NCBI GenBank assembly: GCA_964463485.1 | Contig: CAYXDO010000003.1 | Span: 62,001 to 126,000, forward strand | DNA: 64,000 nt | DNA from: CAYXDO01 sp964463485 | Lineage (GTDB): Bacteria > Myxococcota > Kuafuiibacteriia > Kuafuiibacteriales > Kuafuiibacteriaceae | Direction: 5' to 3' | In this document: positions 18,037 to 26,763 of the stretch, in pieces | Layout: each line of letters starts with the position of its first letter | How positions within the stretch are numbered: the first letter of the stretch is position 1 | Program-made: the position numbers and the translations under genes | Notes under the pieces: model-generated | What the model was told of the DNA's origin: nothing | Databases searched by the model: none | Seen by the model: only the letters and a program-made list of their open reading frames with translations

Positions 18037-19439
18037 CAATCCCCGGCCAGGGCTCGAATTCGATCCCGCAGAGCTTGGTCTGCCGTGTCGACGGTCGCCG
18101 GGTAAGGACGAGCAAAGACCGTTCGAAGCGGGTCGCAACCGACATTTTGTTCGAGCGGCGACGTATTCTCGGGCGGAATCCAGGCGCCGCGGTCTTCGAT
18201 CGTCCCGGCGAACTCTCCGTTGGTGATCGCGTTGAGAGGGTCGGGCGCGCAGCGAGACGCCTGATTTGGCCACTGCACGCCGATCCCTTGGTCGTTCGGG
18301 TGGGGCGAGCGTTCGAAGATGTTGCCCTCTACGATCATCTCACAGCCGTCGTGGCACCAGATGCCGTGAGTTCTGCGGCCGTGGAGCTCCACGGCCGCGT
18401 CGGAGAATCGACGCCAGTGATCGAGGTAGTTGTTGAAGACGTCGAAGCGCCCGTGGCGGGCGCGGGGGTGTCGGCGGCCCGTCTGCAAGAACCAGTTATG
18501 GTGAACGGTGACGGTGATGGACCCGTCCACCAACGCGTCGACGTCCCCGTTTCCAAAGAGCATGACTTTCTCGACGTTCTCGAAGCGACACCACTGCACG
18601 GTCACGTTGCGGGACCCGAGCACGACGCTGATAGCCTCGTCAGTCGAATCGGCGCTGCCACGGTCTCCTGAGTACGTGAACGTCGAGTGGTCCACCGCGA
18701 CGAGCTCGCTCGGAATCGTCATCTCGTCGCGAATCTGGATCGCGTCCTCGCCGGCCGGGCCGACGTTCGAGAAGGTGAGCCCGGTGACGATCACGTCCCG
18801 TTGGCCCGCGATCACGAGACCCTTGTGCTGGAGCACCACGTTTCGGCCTCGACCGTCGAGGGTGAGGTTGGACGGAACCAGGAGCGCGGAGCCGAGCTCG
18901 ATGGCACCTTCGACGGCAAAGGTGATGACGGTCGGCATGCCTTGGGTGCGAAGCGCTTCGCGAAGGGAGCCAGGGCCGTCGTCGGAGAGGGAGGTGACTT
19001 CGATGAGTTGGGAGTTGGGCTGATTTCCTCCTCGCGCCAGGGCCGCAAAGCCCTGGATGTCGAGCGTGTTGGTCGGGGGCCCGGCGTCGTCGACCCGTGC
19101 GTCGGGGGTCGGCGTAATGACAGCCTCCCCGTCCGGAACGTCAGCATCGACAGGCCCGTCGGGCAGGGTGGCGTCGGGCGGGGTGGCGTCGGGCGGGGTG
19201 GCGTCGGGCGGGGTGGCGTCGGGCGGGGTGGCGTCGGGTGGGGTGGCGTCGTAGCTCCGGTTGTCGGTCGGATCGGCGTCAGGCTCGCCCCTGTCGGGCT
19301 CCGCAACGATCGTGTCGGGGAACCGGGAAGAAGCGGTGGCATCGGCAGGGTCGGCGTCGAGAGCGCGCGAGCCAGGGGCAGGATCGGCGCAAGCGGCGAG
19401 GCTCGAGACCAACAGGAGCCGCCTTTGGACCGCGATCAC
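18033..19439 (-). CDS. pectate-lyase-like (PL1) lipoprotein
   Basis: A 468-residue predicted lipoprotein with a PL1-type beta-helix. GTG 19439 yields a signal ending SLAAC. A low-complexity linker of DATPP repeats (encoded by 15-base tandem repeats) tethers the catalytic domain away from the membrane. Family landmarks are ITFAVEGAIELGSALLVPSNLTLDGRG, then DEAISVVLGSRNVTVQWCRFENVEKVMLFG, then VTVHHNWFLQTGRRHPRARHG with the RxPRxR arginines, and DVFNNYLDHW. These match the calcium-dependent pectate lyase core, so it should eliminate polygalacturonate or a related acidic glycan outside the cell. The substrate is not proven. It heads a three-gene operon with the membrane protein and the second beta-helix protein, the downstream start overlapping its stop by four bases. 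Confidence 0.88.
   Translation of the reverse strand: MIAVQRRLLLVSSLAACADPAPGSRALDADPADATASSRFPDTIVAEPDRGEPDADPTDNRSYDATPPDATPPDATPPDATPPDATPPDATLPDGPVDADVPDGEAVITPTPDARVDDAGPPTNTLDIQGFAALARGGNQPNSQLIEVTSLSDDGPGSLREALRTQGMPTVITFAVEGAIELGSALLVPSNLTLDGRGRNVVLQHKGLVIAGQRDVIVTGLTFSNVGPAGEDAIQIRDEMTIPSELVAVDHSTFTYSGDRGSADSTDEAISVVLGSRNVTVQWCRFENVEKVMLFGNGDVDALVDGSITVTVHHNWFLQTGRRHPRARHGRFDVFNNYLDHWRRFSDAAVELHGRRTHGIWCHDGCEMIVEGNIFERSPHPNDQGIGVQWPNQASRCAPDPLNAITNGEFAGTIEDRGAWIPPENTSPLEQNVGCDPLRTVFARPYPATVDTADQALRDRIRALAGDW
19166..19250. repeat. 15-bp tandem repeats encoding DATPP linker
   Basis: Five full copies and a partial sixth of GGGTGGCGTCGGGCG (plus strand) lie inside the lyase gene and encode the five-residue DATPP unit on the minus strand. 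The fifth copy has one change. The unit is a multiple of three, so gain or loss of copies would lengthen or shorten the linker without shifting the frame. Confidence 0.9.
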
Positions 19440-19670
19440 CGCTTCAACAGACCTTGGTCCGACGAGTGGGTCAAGCCGCCGCAGACGCGATCGTCGCTGT
19501 GGTGTCTTCGGGGGCTCGCGCGGTCGAGGCGTGCGTGCCTCGAATCGGCGGGGCATGAGTTTCGGAGGCTTCTTCACCGAGCTGCCTGGAGAGAAAATCA
19601 GCGGCCTGGCAAGATCCGGCGGGCCGATATTTTGCCGCGTTGGCGGGCGTTCCGTGTAATACTCCGCGCC
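19440..19670. promoter_or_regulatory. divergent intergenic region (lyase operon / TPR-nuclease operon)
   Basis: These 231 bases separate the start codons of two divergent operons and must hold both promoters. No clear consensus boxes or palindromes could be read. The AT-richer stretch near 19628-19664 (GATATTTTGCCGCG, TGTAATACTCC) lies just before the GTG of the TPR gene and is the likeliest promoter zone for it. Confidence 0.35.
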
Positions 19671-20105
19671 GTGATCCAGGATCGCGAAAAACTATCTCGG
19701 TTGCACGCAGAGCTCGATCCGAGCCGTCGAATCGACATCGGTGCCCTCTTGCGAGGCGCGGAGGAAGCCATCGGCGAGGAGCGATTCGATGATGCGGACG
19801 CAATCCTCTCCGGTGCGTTGATCGTCGATCCGAACCTTTCGACCACATGGCGGCTGATCGGGCACCTCGCCGAGGAGCGCGGTGAGCTCGAGGATGCGGA
19901 GCGCGCTTATCGGACGGCCATGGAGCTTGGACACGACGAAGGCGCGACCTTGGAGCTCGCTCGGCTTTTGATGTCGATCGCCCGCTTCGAAGAGAGCGAA
20001 GCCCTCCTCGTTTGGCTCGTCACGGAGAGCGAGAGCCCACAGCTCAGTCGGACCGCCGAAGATCTCCTTCAGCTGATCGAGAACCGCAGAAGGAGGCTGT
20101 CGTGA
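19671..20105 (+). CDS. small TPR protein coupled to the nuclease fusion
   Basis: A 144-residue soluble protein with about three tetratricopeptide-like helical repeats: EEAIGEERFDDADAILSGALIVDP, then WRLIGHLAEERGELEDAERAYRTAMELG, then a partial third with LELARLLMSIARFEESEALL. The start is GTG 19671; no ATG lies nearby. Its stop overlaps the GTG of the next gene (GTGA, 20102-20105), so the two are made together and probably work together. The size and repeat layout are like class II type III secretion chaperones (SycD/LcrH family), and equally like general adaptor TPR proteins. No secretion genes are visible here, so the chaperone idea is only a hypothesis. There is no signal peptide or membrane segment. 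Confidence 0.75.
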   Translation: MIQDREKLSRLHAELDPSRRIDIGALLRGAEEAIGEERFDDADAILSGALIVDPNLSTTWRLIGHLAEERGELEDAERAYRTAMELGHDEGATLELARLLMSIARFEESEALLVWLVTESESPQLSRTAEDLLQLIENRRRRLS

Positions 20106-23100
20106 GAACCGGTCCCAAACCCCCGAGTGCCAGCCCCCGGATCGAAAGCACACACTCCGTCAAGCCAGTCGCGAAGGCTGCGCCTTTGGCGAGCTCGACA
20201 CCAGCCTTCGAGGCCGCTCGCGCCGCCTCGGTGCGCCCGCGCGGCCCGAGCGACGCCCAGGCGATGGTTGCTGCTGCCGTCGAGAAGGCCTCCCCTTCGG
20301 CGACCAAGACGTTCGTGAGTATTCGATCCGAGTCCGGCCCGGTCTCCGAGACCCTCAGCGGAAGGCTCGAGCGAGCTTTCGAGGACGGCAAACCGATCGC
20401 GCGAATCGTGACGAAAGAAGGGTCCCGGATTTCGCTCGATCCGCGCGACGTCGAAGGAGTGCCTGAAGGGGGCGCGATCGCGCTCAAGAGAGAAGGTCAA
20501 CGATATCTCCTCGACGCCGGTACCGACGCCGTCCGGAGCTTCGTCGGGAGGGTCGAGCTCAGGGAGGGTCGCTCTGTCGTCGTCAGCAGCGACCCCAAGT
20601 CACCCTTGAAGTCCGTGCCCCTCGACGAGCCGCATGCGGAGCTCGTCGGCAAGACCGTGCTCGTCCAAGTCGAGGACGGACTCAGCTCCAGGCGACGCGG
20701 TGAGCTCCGCGAGGTCGTCGCCGACGACGATCCGTGGAGGCGCACGTTCACCGAGCTGGCGGTACGCAGCGGTGTCGAGGCAACTTTCTCGAAGAAAGTC
20801 ATGGCCGACATCGAACGCATCAAGGCCAAGTTCGATCCGACCAAAATTCAAGGCTACACGGATCTGAGCCAGAAGTATTTCTTCAGCATCGACAATCCCT
20901 ACTCCAAAGACTTCGACCAGGCGATGTGTGTCGAACCCAATCCCGAGCAGGCGGGCGCGTTCGACGTCTACTACGCCATCGCCGATCTCAGTTACTTCCT
21001 CGAGCTCGCGGGCCCGAGCTCCGCGCTCGCGGAACGCGCGAAGCGGGTTCAGACCACGACCTACCTGCCGAGCTTCGATTTTCCAGTCCTTCCGCGGGAC
21101 CTCTCCGAGGGACTTTGTTCGATGAACCAGGGCGAGAAGCGCCCCGCTTTCGTCATCAAGATGACCATCGACCCCTCTGGCGGCGTGAGCGCGCCGACGT
21201 TCATCGACGGGATCGTCATCAACTCGAGGAATGGCAACTATCCCGAGGCGCAGAAGCACATCGATGGGCAGCGAGTCGGCGACGAAAAATATGCCGATGG
21301 GATCGACCGACTTCGAATCGTGGGGGACAGGCTGCTGAAGGCCGCCGAGAAGCGTGGCATGTTCACCTCCGACTCAGGGGAGAAGTGGGCCAAGATCGAT
21401 CCGAGCACGAAGAAGCTCGGCGTGGAGCACCGCGGTCATCTCTGGATCGAAGAAGCGAATGCACAGATCTCGATCACCGCGAACGCACTCATCGGACGGT
21501 ATTTGATCGAGAATCAAGCGCCGGCGTTTCATCGCCGGCACGACGAGCCCGACGTCCGGCGGCTGACGCGTGCGCGCGACCAAGCGCGGCAGCTCGGGGA
21601 GAAGTGGGCTCCCAACGAGTCCGCGGCCGACGTGCTGAAGAGGTTGGACACCAAAACGCCCAGGGGACGGGCGCTCCGGCGGATCGTACTCAAGGCCATG
21701 CCGCGCGCGCAGGTGGCGGCCGAGCTTGGTACTCACCACGGGCTCAAGCTGGCCGAATACGTTCAGAGCACGGCGCCGATGAGACGGTGCCGCGACGCCT
21801 TCAACCACGCATCGGTTCGTGCGGTGCGTGACGGGAAGTCACACCCGTCGAGCATCGAGCTCGCCGTGATGGTCGACCAGGCGATTCGCGCCGAAGACCG
21901 CCAGCGGAAGGTCGAACGCGAGGTCCAGAAGCACATTGCCGTGTCCGCGCTCGCGCCGCACCAAGGCAAGACGCTCGGTGCGGAGGTGGTGAGTCTGAGC
22001 CCATTTGGCGTCGACTTGTACTTCCCGACCCTCGACGTCGAGGCGTCGATCCCCTTTGGTGACCTTCCGGGGGGACCGTTTCGGTTGGAGCGCGGAGGGC
22101 TCGGCGCGGTGTCCGCGGACGGACGTACCACCTTGGCCGTGGCGTCCGAAATTCAGGCGACGATTTCGGAGGTCGATCCCTTTGCCGCACGCGTCCGCGT
22201 CGAGCTGCCCCGGGTCGAGAAGGCTCGGAGAGTCGAACAAGCGCCCCAAGCGGGCGCGCTGGGGCTCGAGCAAGTCCGCGGCGATGGCTTCGAGTCTGCG
22301 CTGGTCGGGCAGAGGGTCACCACACGCGGCGTCGTCACCGCGGTCAACGGCGTGGGTTTTTTCCTGCAACCGATCGGAGCCAAGAATCCGGCTCAGGCCG
22401 GCGGACTCATGGTCCGGGCCCGATCGCACGACGTGACGCCCGGTGACTTGGTCGAAGTCACCGCCAAAGTTCGGGAGCGAAGGAACGCCGACGCCGTCTT
22501 CGAACGAAGCGTCGTCGAGCTCGCCGAAGCCAAGGTTCGACGCACCGGTCGAGACCCAGGCAGCATGCCAAAGGCCGTTGAGATCGGCGCGGACCCATCG
22601 ACGATGCCGCCGGCCGACCCGAAACAAGCCACCGAATACTGGCGGAAGCTCCTCGGACAACGCGTCAAAGTCGCGGCGGGAACCGCGGTGAGTCCGAGCA
22701 ACCGGTTCGGCGACCTCGTCGTGCTCCCTGATTCCTGGCAAATCGAAGGCGCTCGGCGGAGCACCGAAGGGGGCGTCGTCATGCCCCCCGGAAAGTGGAA
22801 TCATCAGGCCATCGGCCTCAAGATCCGCGAGCACGTCGGCGGACTCACACCCACTTCGGTCGGAGCCAAAATATCCGACATCGAAGGTGTAGTCACGTAT
22901 CGCTCTGGCTCGTTTCAAATCGAGCTGTCCAAGGCACCCAGTCTCTCCGCGGCTCCAATCCGAAAATCGCCCGTCACCAAGCTGGTCGGAGACGAGAGCT
23001 CGGTGACGATCGCCAGCGTCAATGCGCTCAATCTGCATCCAGGCGAGGGTGAGCGAGCGCGGTTGCTCGGCGAACGCATTGCCAAGTCGCTCAAGAGCCC

Positions 23101-23866
23101 CGATATCATCGGGCTGCAGGAGATCCAAGACAACGACGGTCCCACCGCGTCCGGAGTGGTCGATGCGTCCAAGACCTACGAAATGTTGATCGAGGAGATC
23201 AAACGCGCCGGAGGTCCAACCTACAAATGGGTCGACATCGCGCCGATCGGCGGCGCCGACGGTGGTCAACCCGGCGGTAACATCCGTTGTGGATATCTGT
23301 ACCGGACGGACCGAGTCTCGCTGAAGTCGGACAGCGTCGCGCGAATCGGCGACGGCAATTCCGCCTTCGACAACTCCCGGAAGTCACTGGCCGCGAGATT
23401 CACTTTCGGAGACCGCGAGATTTTGGTCGTCAACAATCACCTCGCTTCCAGGAAGGGCTCTTCGTCTTGGACGAGTGACGTCGACGCGCCGGTCATCGGC
23501 AAGGGTGACCAACGAGCAGCCCAAGCGACGGCGATTCGCCAATGGATCGACGGACAGCTCGCCTCGACGCCGAAGACGGATGTGCTGATGATCGGAGACT
23601 TGAACGATTGGGGCGCCTCGCCCACCGTCGACAAGTTGAGCGCGGGCGGCTTTCTCGATCTGAGTCAGCTCGTCCCCGAAGATCGAAGGTTCGATTACAA
23701 CTACCGCGGGACCCTCCAGATCCTTCAGCCGCCTGTGGGGAGCCCGAGCCTGGCAGGCCGGGCCGAGGTAGAAATTTTGCACCAGAGTGTGTTCGCGCCC
23801 ATCGAGGACTCGGACCACGACCCAGTGATCATCAAGCTGAAGATGGAATCGCAGGCAGAGGCGTGA
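20102..23866 (+). CDS. RNase II-like (RNB) / S1 / OB / endonuclease-exonuclease-phosphatase fusion
   Basis: A 1254-residue protein with two nuclease modules. After a Pro/Ala/Ser-rich tail (1-75) and OB-like segments (about 80-220) comes an RNB domain (about 240-600): SIDNPYSKDFDQAM, AIADLSYFLELAG, TTTYLPSFDFPVLPRDLSEGLCSM and VQSTAPMRRCRDAFNH match RNase II. The catalytic cluster has Asp 264, 270 and 272, but the fourth acidic position (D210 of E. coli RNase II) is Gln 273. An S1-like domain (about 620-700), two OB-like segments (about 733-940) and an EEP domain (about 967-1250) follow. The EEP domain has GLQEIQDN, NNHLASRKG, MIGDLNDW and SDHDP, all its expected catalytic residues, and resembles ExeM/NucH extracellular nucleases. 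No signal peptide is seen. GTG 20102 overlaps the TPR stop. I know of no described protein with this architecture; its function is unknown. Confidence 0.87.
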   Translation: MRTGPKPPSASPRIESTHSVKPVAKAAPLASSTPAFEAARAASVRPRGPSDAQAMVAAAVEKASPSATKTFVSIRSESGPVSETLSGRLERAFEDGKPIARIVTKEGSRISLDPRDVEGVPEGGAIALKREGQRYLLDAGTDAVRSFVGRVELREGRSVVVSSDPKSPLKSVPLDEPHAELVGKTVLVQVEDGLSSRRRGELREVVADDDPWRRTFTELAVRSGVEATFSKKVMADIERIKAKFDPTKIQGYTDLSQKYFFSIDNPYSKDFDQAMCVEPNPEQAGAFDVYYAIADLSYFLELAGPSSALAERAKRVQTTTYLPSFDFPVLPRDLSEGLCSMNQGEKRPAFVIKMTIDPSGGVSAPTFIDGIVINSRNGNYPEAQKHIDGQRVGDEKYADGIDRLRIVGDRLLKAAEKRGMFTSDSGEKWAKIDPSTKKLGVEHRGHLWIEEANAQISITANALIGRYLIENQAPAFHRRHDEPDVRRLTRARDQARQLGEKWAPNESAADVLKRLDTKTPRGRALRRIVLKAMPRAQVAAELGTHHGLKLAEYVQSTAPMRRCRDAFNHASVRAVRDGKSHPSSIELAVMVDQAIRAEDRQRKVEREVQKHIAVSALAPHQGKTLGAEVVSLSPFGVDLYFPTLDVEASIPFGDLPGGPFRLERGGLGAVSADGRTTLAVASEIQATISEVDPFAARVRVELPRVEKARRVEQAPQAGALGLEQVRGDGFESALVGQRVTTRGVVTAVNGVGFFLQPIGAKNPAQAGGLMVRARSHDVTPGDLVEVTAKVRERRNADAVFERSVVELAEAKVRRTGRDPGSMPKAVEIGADPSTMPPADPKQATEYWRKLLGQRVKVAAGTAVSPSNRFGDLVVLPDSWQIEGARRSTEGGVVMPPGKWNHQAIGLKIREHVGGLTPTSVGAKISDIEGVVTYRSGSFQIELSKAPSLSAAPIRKSPVTKLVGDESSVTIASVNALNLHPGEGERARLLGERIAKSLKSPDIIGLQEIQDNDGPTASGVVDASKTYEMLIEEIKRAGGPTYKWVDIAPIGGADGGQPGGNIRCGYLYRTDRVSLKSDSVARIGDGNSAFDNSRKSLAARFTFGDREILVVNNHLASRKGSSSWTSDVDAPVIGKGDQRAAQATAIRQWIDGQLASTPKTDVLMIGDLNDWGASPTVDKLSAGGFLDLSQLVPEDRRFDYNYRGTLQILQPPVGSPSLAGRAEVEILHQSVFAPIEDSDHDPVIIKLKMESQAEA

Positions 23867-23946
23867 CGTCCGCTCTGCTCTAGATTTTACAACAAATTGA
23901 CGAGTGAGGGTTGCCTCCGTCGCTCCGTCGCCTTGTTATTTCGTCC

Positions 23947-25725
23947 ATGAAAGACGAGATAGACGTCGGACCCAAGAGCACCCTGGTTTCCGTGCGCCGG
24001 CTCGCGAGCGGCGGGACGCTACTCTGCCTCCTCTGTGCAGCTTCGGCCCGCGCCGCCGACCGGATCGACACCACGATCGCCGCCGTGACGGTCTATGCCG
24101 ATCGCGCCCAAGTCACCCGCACGGGTCGGGTGAGTCTGCCGCCCGAGGTCAAGCGGTTCACGATCGTGGGGCTCCCTGGCTGGATCGATGCGGAGTCGGT
24201 ACGAGCCACGCTCGATCCTTCGTCGAAGGGGCGCATCTTGGACTTGAGCGTGGAGACGTCGTTCCTGCTCGAGTCTCCGGAAGAATCGGTCCGGAAGGCC
24301 GAGGCGAGCGTTCGCGAGGTCGAGGAGAAGCTCGCCGCGCTCGAAGACGAGGAGAAGGTCCTCTCGGACGAGATCGGGCGCCTCGAGTCCCTCCGCGGAT
24401 TCACGATCGACAAGCTCCCCAAGGAGCTGGCGACTCGGGACATCCAGGTCAAGACCCTCGGAGAGACTCTGGAGTTCGTGACCGAGAGCCTGCGCAAGGA
24501 TCGAAGGCTTCTCCGGGAGGTAGCGTCCAAGCGGCGAGACCTGACTCCTGAGTTGGTCAAACATACTCATGCCCGCGACGAGCTCGCGATTCGGGCCCAG
24601 CTCCGCCAGAGCTCGGTGTTGGTCGACCTGCAGGGGGACGGGCCCGCGACGATCTCGCTCGTCTATTTGACCCCGGGAGCCACTTGGGAGCCGGTCGGCG
24701 ACCTGAGAGTCACCGGCGGAGGTCAGACCGTGGCTTTGACCCAATATGCTTCGGTGTCGCAGACCACCGGCGAGGATTGGACCGGAGCGCTCGTTTCATT
24801 CTCTACTCAGCGACCCGGAGAGATCCTCGGTATTCCTCGCGCCCAAGCGCTGTTGTTGGGTGAGGCGGGCGGCGGGCTCGGTGACGTGCTGTCCCGAGTC
24901 GGAGAGTCCTTCGAGCGAGCCAAACAGAGTTATGTGAGCCAGCAGCAGATCGTCGCCCAACACGACGTCGACTGGCAAAGCAACATCGCCAGCCAGCAGA
25001 CGATCCAGACGCGAGTCGCGGAGAGCTTCGCACGCCTCGCCCAACGAGGGACCACCGCTCACTTCACCGCAAAAGCCTCGCGGCCGATCCGCACGGACGG
25101 TAAGCCGGTGCGGATCTCGATCGGCCAGAGTGAGTTTGCCGCGAAGGTCCGCCTGGTGGCCGTTCCCGAGGTCAGTCTGAACGTGGTTCGCACCGCGGAG
25201 CTCGTCAACCGCGGAGCTCAACCCATTCTGCCGGGTCGGTTCTCGCTGTTCGAGGACGGAGCCTTCGTGGGTACGAGCGAGCTCCCGTTCGTGGCGCCAG
25301 GCGAGTCTTTTTCGGCGTTCCTCGGCGTCTTCGACAGCCTGAAGGTCGAGCGCACGCTCGATCGAAGCCAAAGCAGAATCGAGCGCGGCCGAAGCCGCAC
25401 CGAGCTTACGGTGTCGTTCGTCGTCACCGTGGAGAACTTGGGCGACAAAGCCGCGACCCTCCAACTCACCGATCGGGTGCCGGTCGCGCAGCTCGAGGAC
25501 ATCGAGATCGACGACGTCGAAGTCCCGAACCGCGCCGTGCCGGATGCGAACGGGGTCGTGCGGTGGACCGCGCAAGTCCAGCCCCACCAAAAACAGACCT
25601 GGCGGATCGGATTTACTCTGGAATATCCCTCCGACTTACTGCGCCGCACCAGAGAGCAACCGGCCGCGACCAAGGAAGCTCCCACGAATTACGACGACAT
25701 CCAGAACCTCGAGGCCTCGTTTTGA
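23947..25725 (+). CDS. MuiA-family (DUF4139) exported protein
   Basis: A 592-residue protein of the mucoidy inhibitor MuiA/DUF4139 family. ATG 23947 gives a basic start, a hydrophobic core (TLLCLLCAASARA) and a probable signal-peptidase site before ADRIDTT. An N-terminal DUF4140-like part (VTVYADRAQVTRTGRVSLPPEVKRFTIVGLPGWID) is followed by a long charged coiled coil (about 115-190, EEKLAALEDEEKVLSDEIGR) and the DUF4139 beta domain, with TPGATWEPVGDLRV, QTTGEDWTGALVSFST and a C-terminal WRIGFTLEYPS. Proteins of this family lie in the periplasm or outer membrane; the biochemical role is not established, though the family name comes from an effect on mucoid capsule. It begins 80 bases after the nuclease fusion on the same strand and may or may not share its transcript. 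Confidence 0.88.
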   Translation: MKDEIDVGPKSTLVSVRRLASGGTLLCLLCAASARAADRIDTTIAAVTVYADRAQVTRTGRVSLPPEVKRFTIVGLPGWIDAESVRATLDPSSKGRILDLSVETSFLLESPEESVRKAEASVREVEEKLAALEDEEKVLSDEIGRLESLRGFTIDKLPKELATRDIQVKTLGETLEFVTESLRKDRRLLREVASKRRDLTPELVKHTHARDELAIRAQLRQSSVLVDLQGDGPATISLVYLTPGATWEPVGDLRVTGGGQTVALTQYASVSQTTGEDWTGALVSFSTQRPGEILGIPRAQALLLGEAGGGLGDVLSRVGESFERAKQSYVSQQQIVAQHDVDWQSNIASQQTIQTRVAESFARLAQRGTTAHFTAKASRPIRTDGKPVRISIGQSEFAAKVRLVAVPEVSLNVVRTAELVNRGAQPILPGRFSLFEDGAFVGTSELPFVAPGESFSAFLGVFDSLKVERTLDRSQSRIERGRSRTELTVSFVVTVENLGDKAATLQLTDRVPVAQLEDIEIDDVEVPNRAVPDANGVVRWTAQVQPHQKQTWRIGFTLEYPSDLLRRTREQPAATKEAPTNYDDIQNLEASF

Positions 25726-25742
25726 TCGGGGACTCCTCGAGC

Positions 25743-26750
25743 TCACTCCCGCTGAGTAGCCAGTTGACCACAAGCGGAGTTGGTCGACTGACCTCGCGCC
25801 CGCCGCACCATCGTGAAAAAGCCAGCCTCGATCAGGCGCGTCGCGAAGGTCGAAACAGCGCTCGAAGAGCTTCCCACGAGGTCGCTCTCGCTCGGGTTCA
25901 TGGGTAGCAGGTTGATGCGCGGTTTGGGAGACAATGGCCCGAACAGCTCGATGACTTCCTCGGCGGCGCCTTCGTGGTCGTTCACGCCATCGATCAGGGT
26001 GAGCTCGACGAAGAGGCCACGGCCCTTCTTGGCGAGCGCCTCGACGAAGGCGTCGCGCAGCGCCGCCACGGAGAAGCGGGCGGTCGGAACCAGACGACGA
26101 CGCACTTCGTCATTGGCCGAGTGGAGGGACCACGCGAGGGATGCCGGCCAATTCGCGACTTTCGAGATCGCCTTCGGAGACGGACCCACGGTCGAAACGG
26201 TGAGTCTCCGTGGTGCGATCGCGAAGCTTCGGTGATCGGTCATTTCCAGAATCGCGGCTTCCACGGCATCGGCGTTGTCGAGAGGCTCCCCCATACCCAT
26301 GAAGACTACGTTGGAGGGGGGAGCGACGCCAAGCTGCTTGGCGAGGCGAATGGCCAAGAACAGCTGACCCACGATCTCGGCCGAGCTCAGGTTGCGTTCG
26401 AGGCCCATCGTACCAGTGCGACAAAATACACAGCCGCGGACGCAACCCACCTGAGTCGAGACGCACAGCGTGGTTCGCTCGGCGGAGGGTATCAGGACCG
26501 TCTCCAAGGCCCGCCCATCGGCGAGCCGGAGGAGCAGCTTCGTGGTGCCGTCCGGGCTCGAGAGCTGCCGAACGGGGTCGAGCACGGTCCGCTCTGCCCC
26601 TGCTGTGAGCCGTTCGCGGGCACGGTGGGTGAGATCTACGAACGGATCGACGCCCTGCCGGAGGCGCGTCTTCACGTCGCGAGCGCGACCGGTTCCGCCG
26701 AGTCGGCGGCTGAGTGCCTCGAAGTCGAGAGAGAAGAGCTCGGGCTTCAC
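25743..26750 (-). CDS. rlmN: RlmN/Cfr-family radical SAM methyltransferase
   Basis: A 335-residue radical SAM enzyme of the RlmN family, which makes C2-methyladenosine at A2503 of 23S rRNA and A37 of some tRNAs. It has the cluster motif CVRGCVFC, FMGMGEPLDN for SAM binding, RRLTVSTVG, LAWSLHSANDEVRRRLVP, INLLPMNP and the C-terminal RGQSTNSACGQL, whose Cys should be the resolving or methyl-carrying residue. The Cys in VSTVG-type strand order is as in the family. GTG 26750 is the likely start, 13 bases after the upstream stop. It is shorter at the N-terminus than E. coli RlmN (384 residues) and RGQSTNSA replaces RGDDIDAA, so it could be a paralogue with altered specificity. It is the last gene of the QHNDH-like gene run; a functional link is not evident. 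Confidence 0.8.
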   Translation of the reverse strand: MKPELFSLDFEALSRRLGGTGRARDVKTRLRQGVDPFVDLTHRARERLTAGAERTVLDPVRQLSSPDGTTKLLLRLADGRALETVLIPSAERTTLCVSTQVGCVRGCVFCRTGTMGLERNLSSAEIVGQLFLAIRLAKQLGVAPPSNVVFMGMGEPLDNADAVEAAILEMTDHRSFAIAPRRLTVSTVGPSPKAISKVANWPASLAWSLHSANDEVRRRLVPTARFSVAALRDAFVEALAKKGRGLFVELTLIDGVNDHEGAAEEVIELFGPLSPKPRINLLPMNPSESDLVGSSSSAVSTFATRLIEAGFFTMVRRARGQSTNSACGQLATQRE

Positions 26751-26763
26751 GAGAACAGACTGA

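Noticed and set aside
19166..19250. 15-bp repeats as a possible replication iteron or regulatory array
   Set aside because: They are in frame inside the lyase gene and encode the DATPP linker. No origin features are nearby.
20102..23866. The RNB protein as plain housekeeping RNase R or RNase II
   Set aside because: The fourth catalytic Asp is Gln, and the polypeptide continues into OB and EEP nuclease domains not present in those enzymes.
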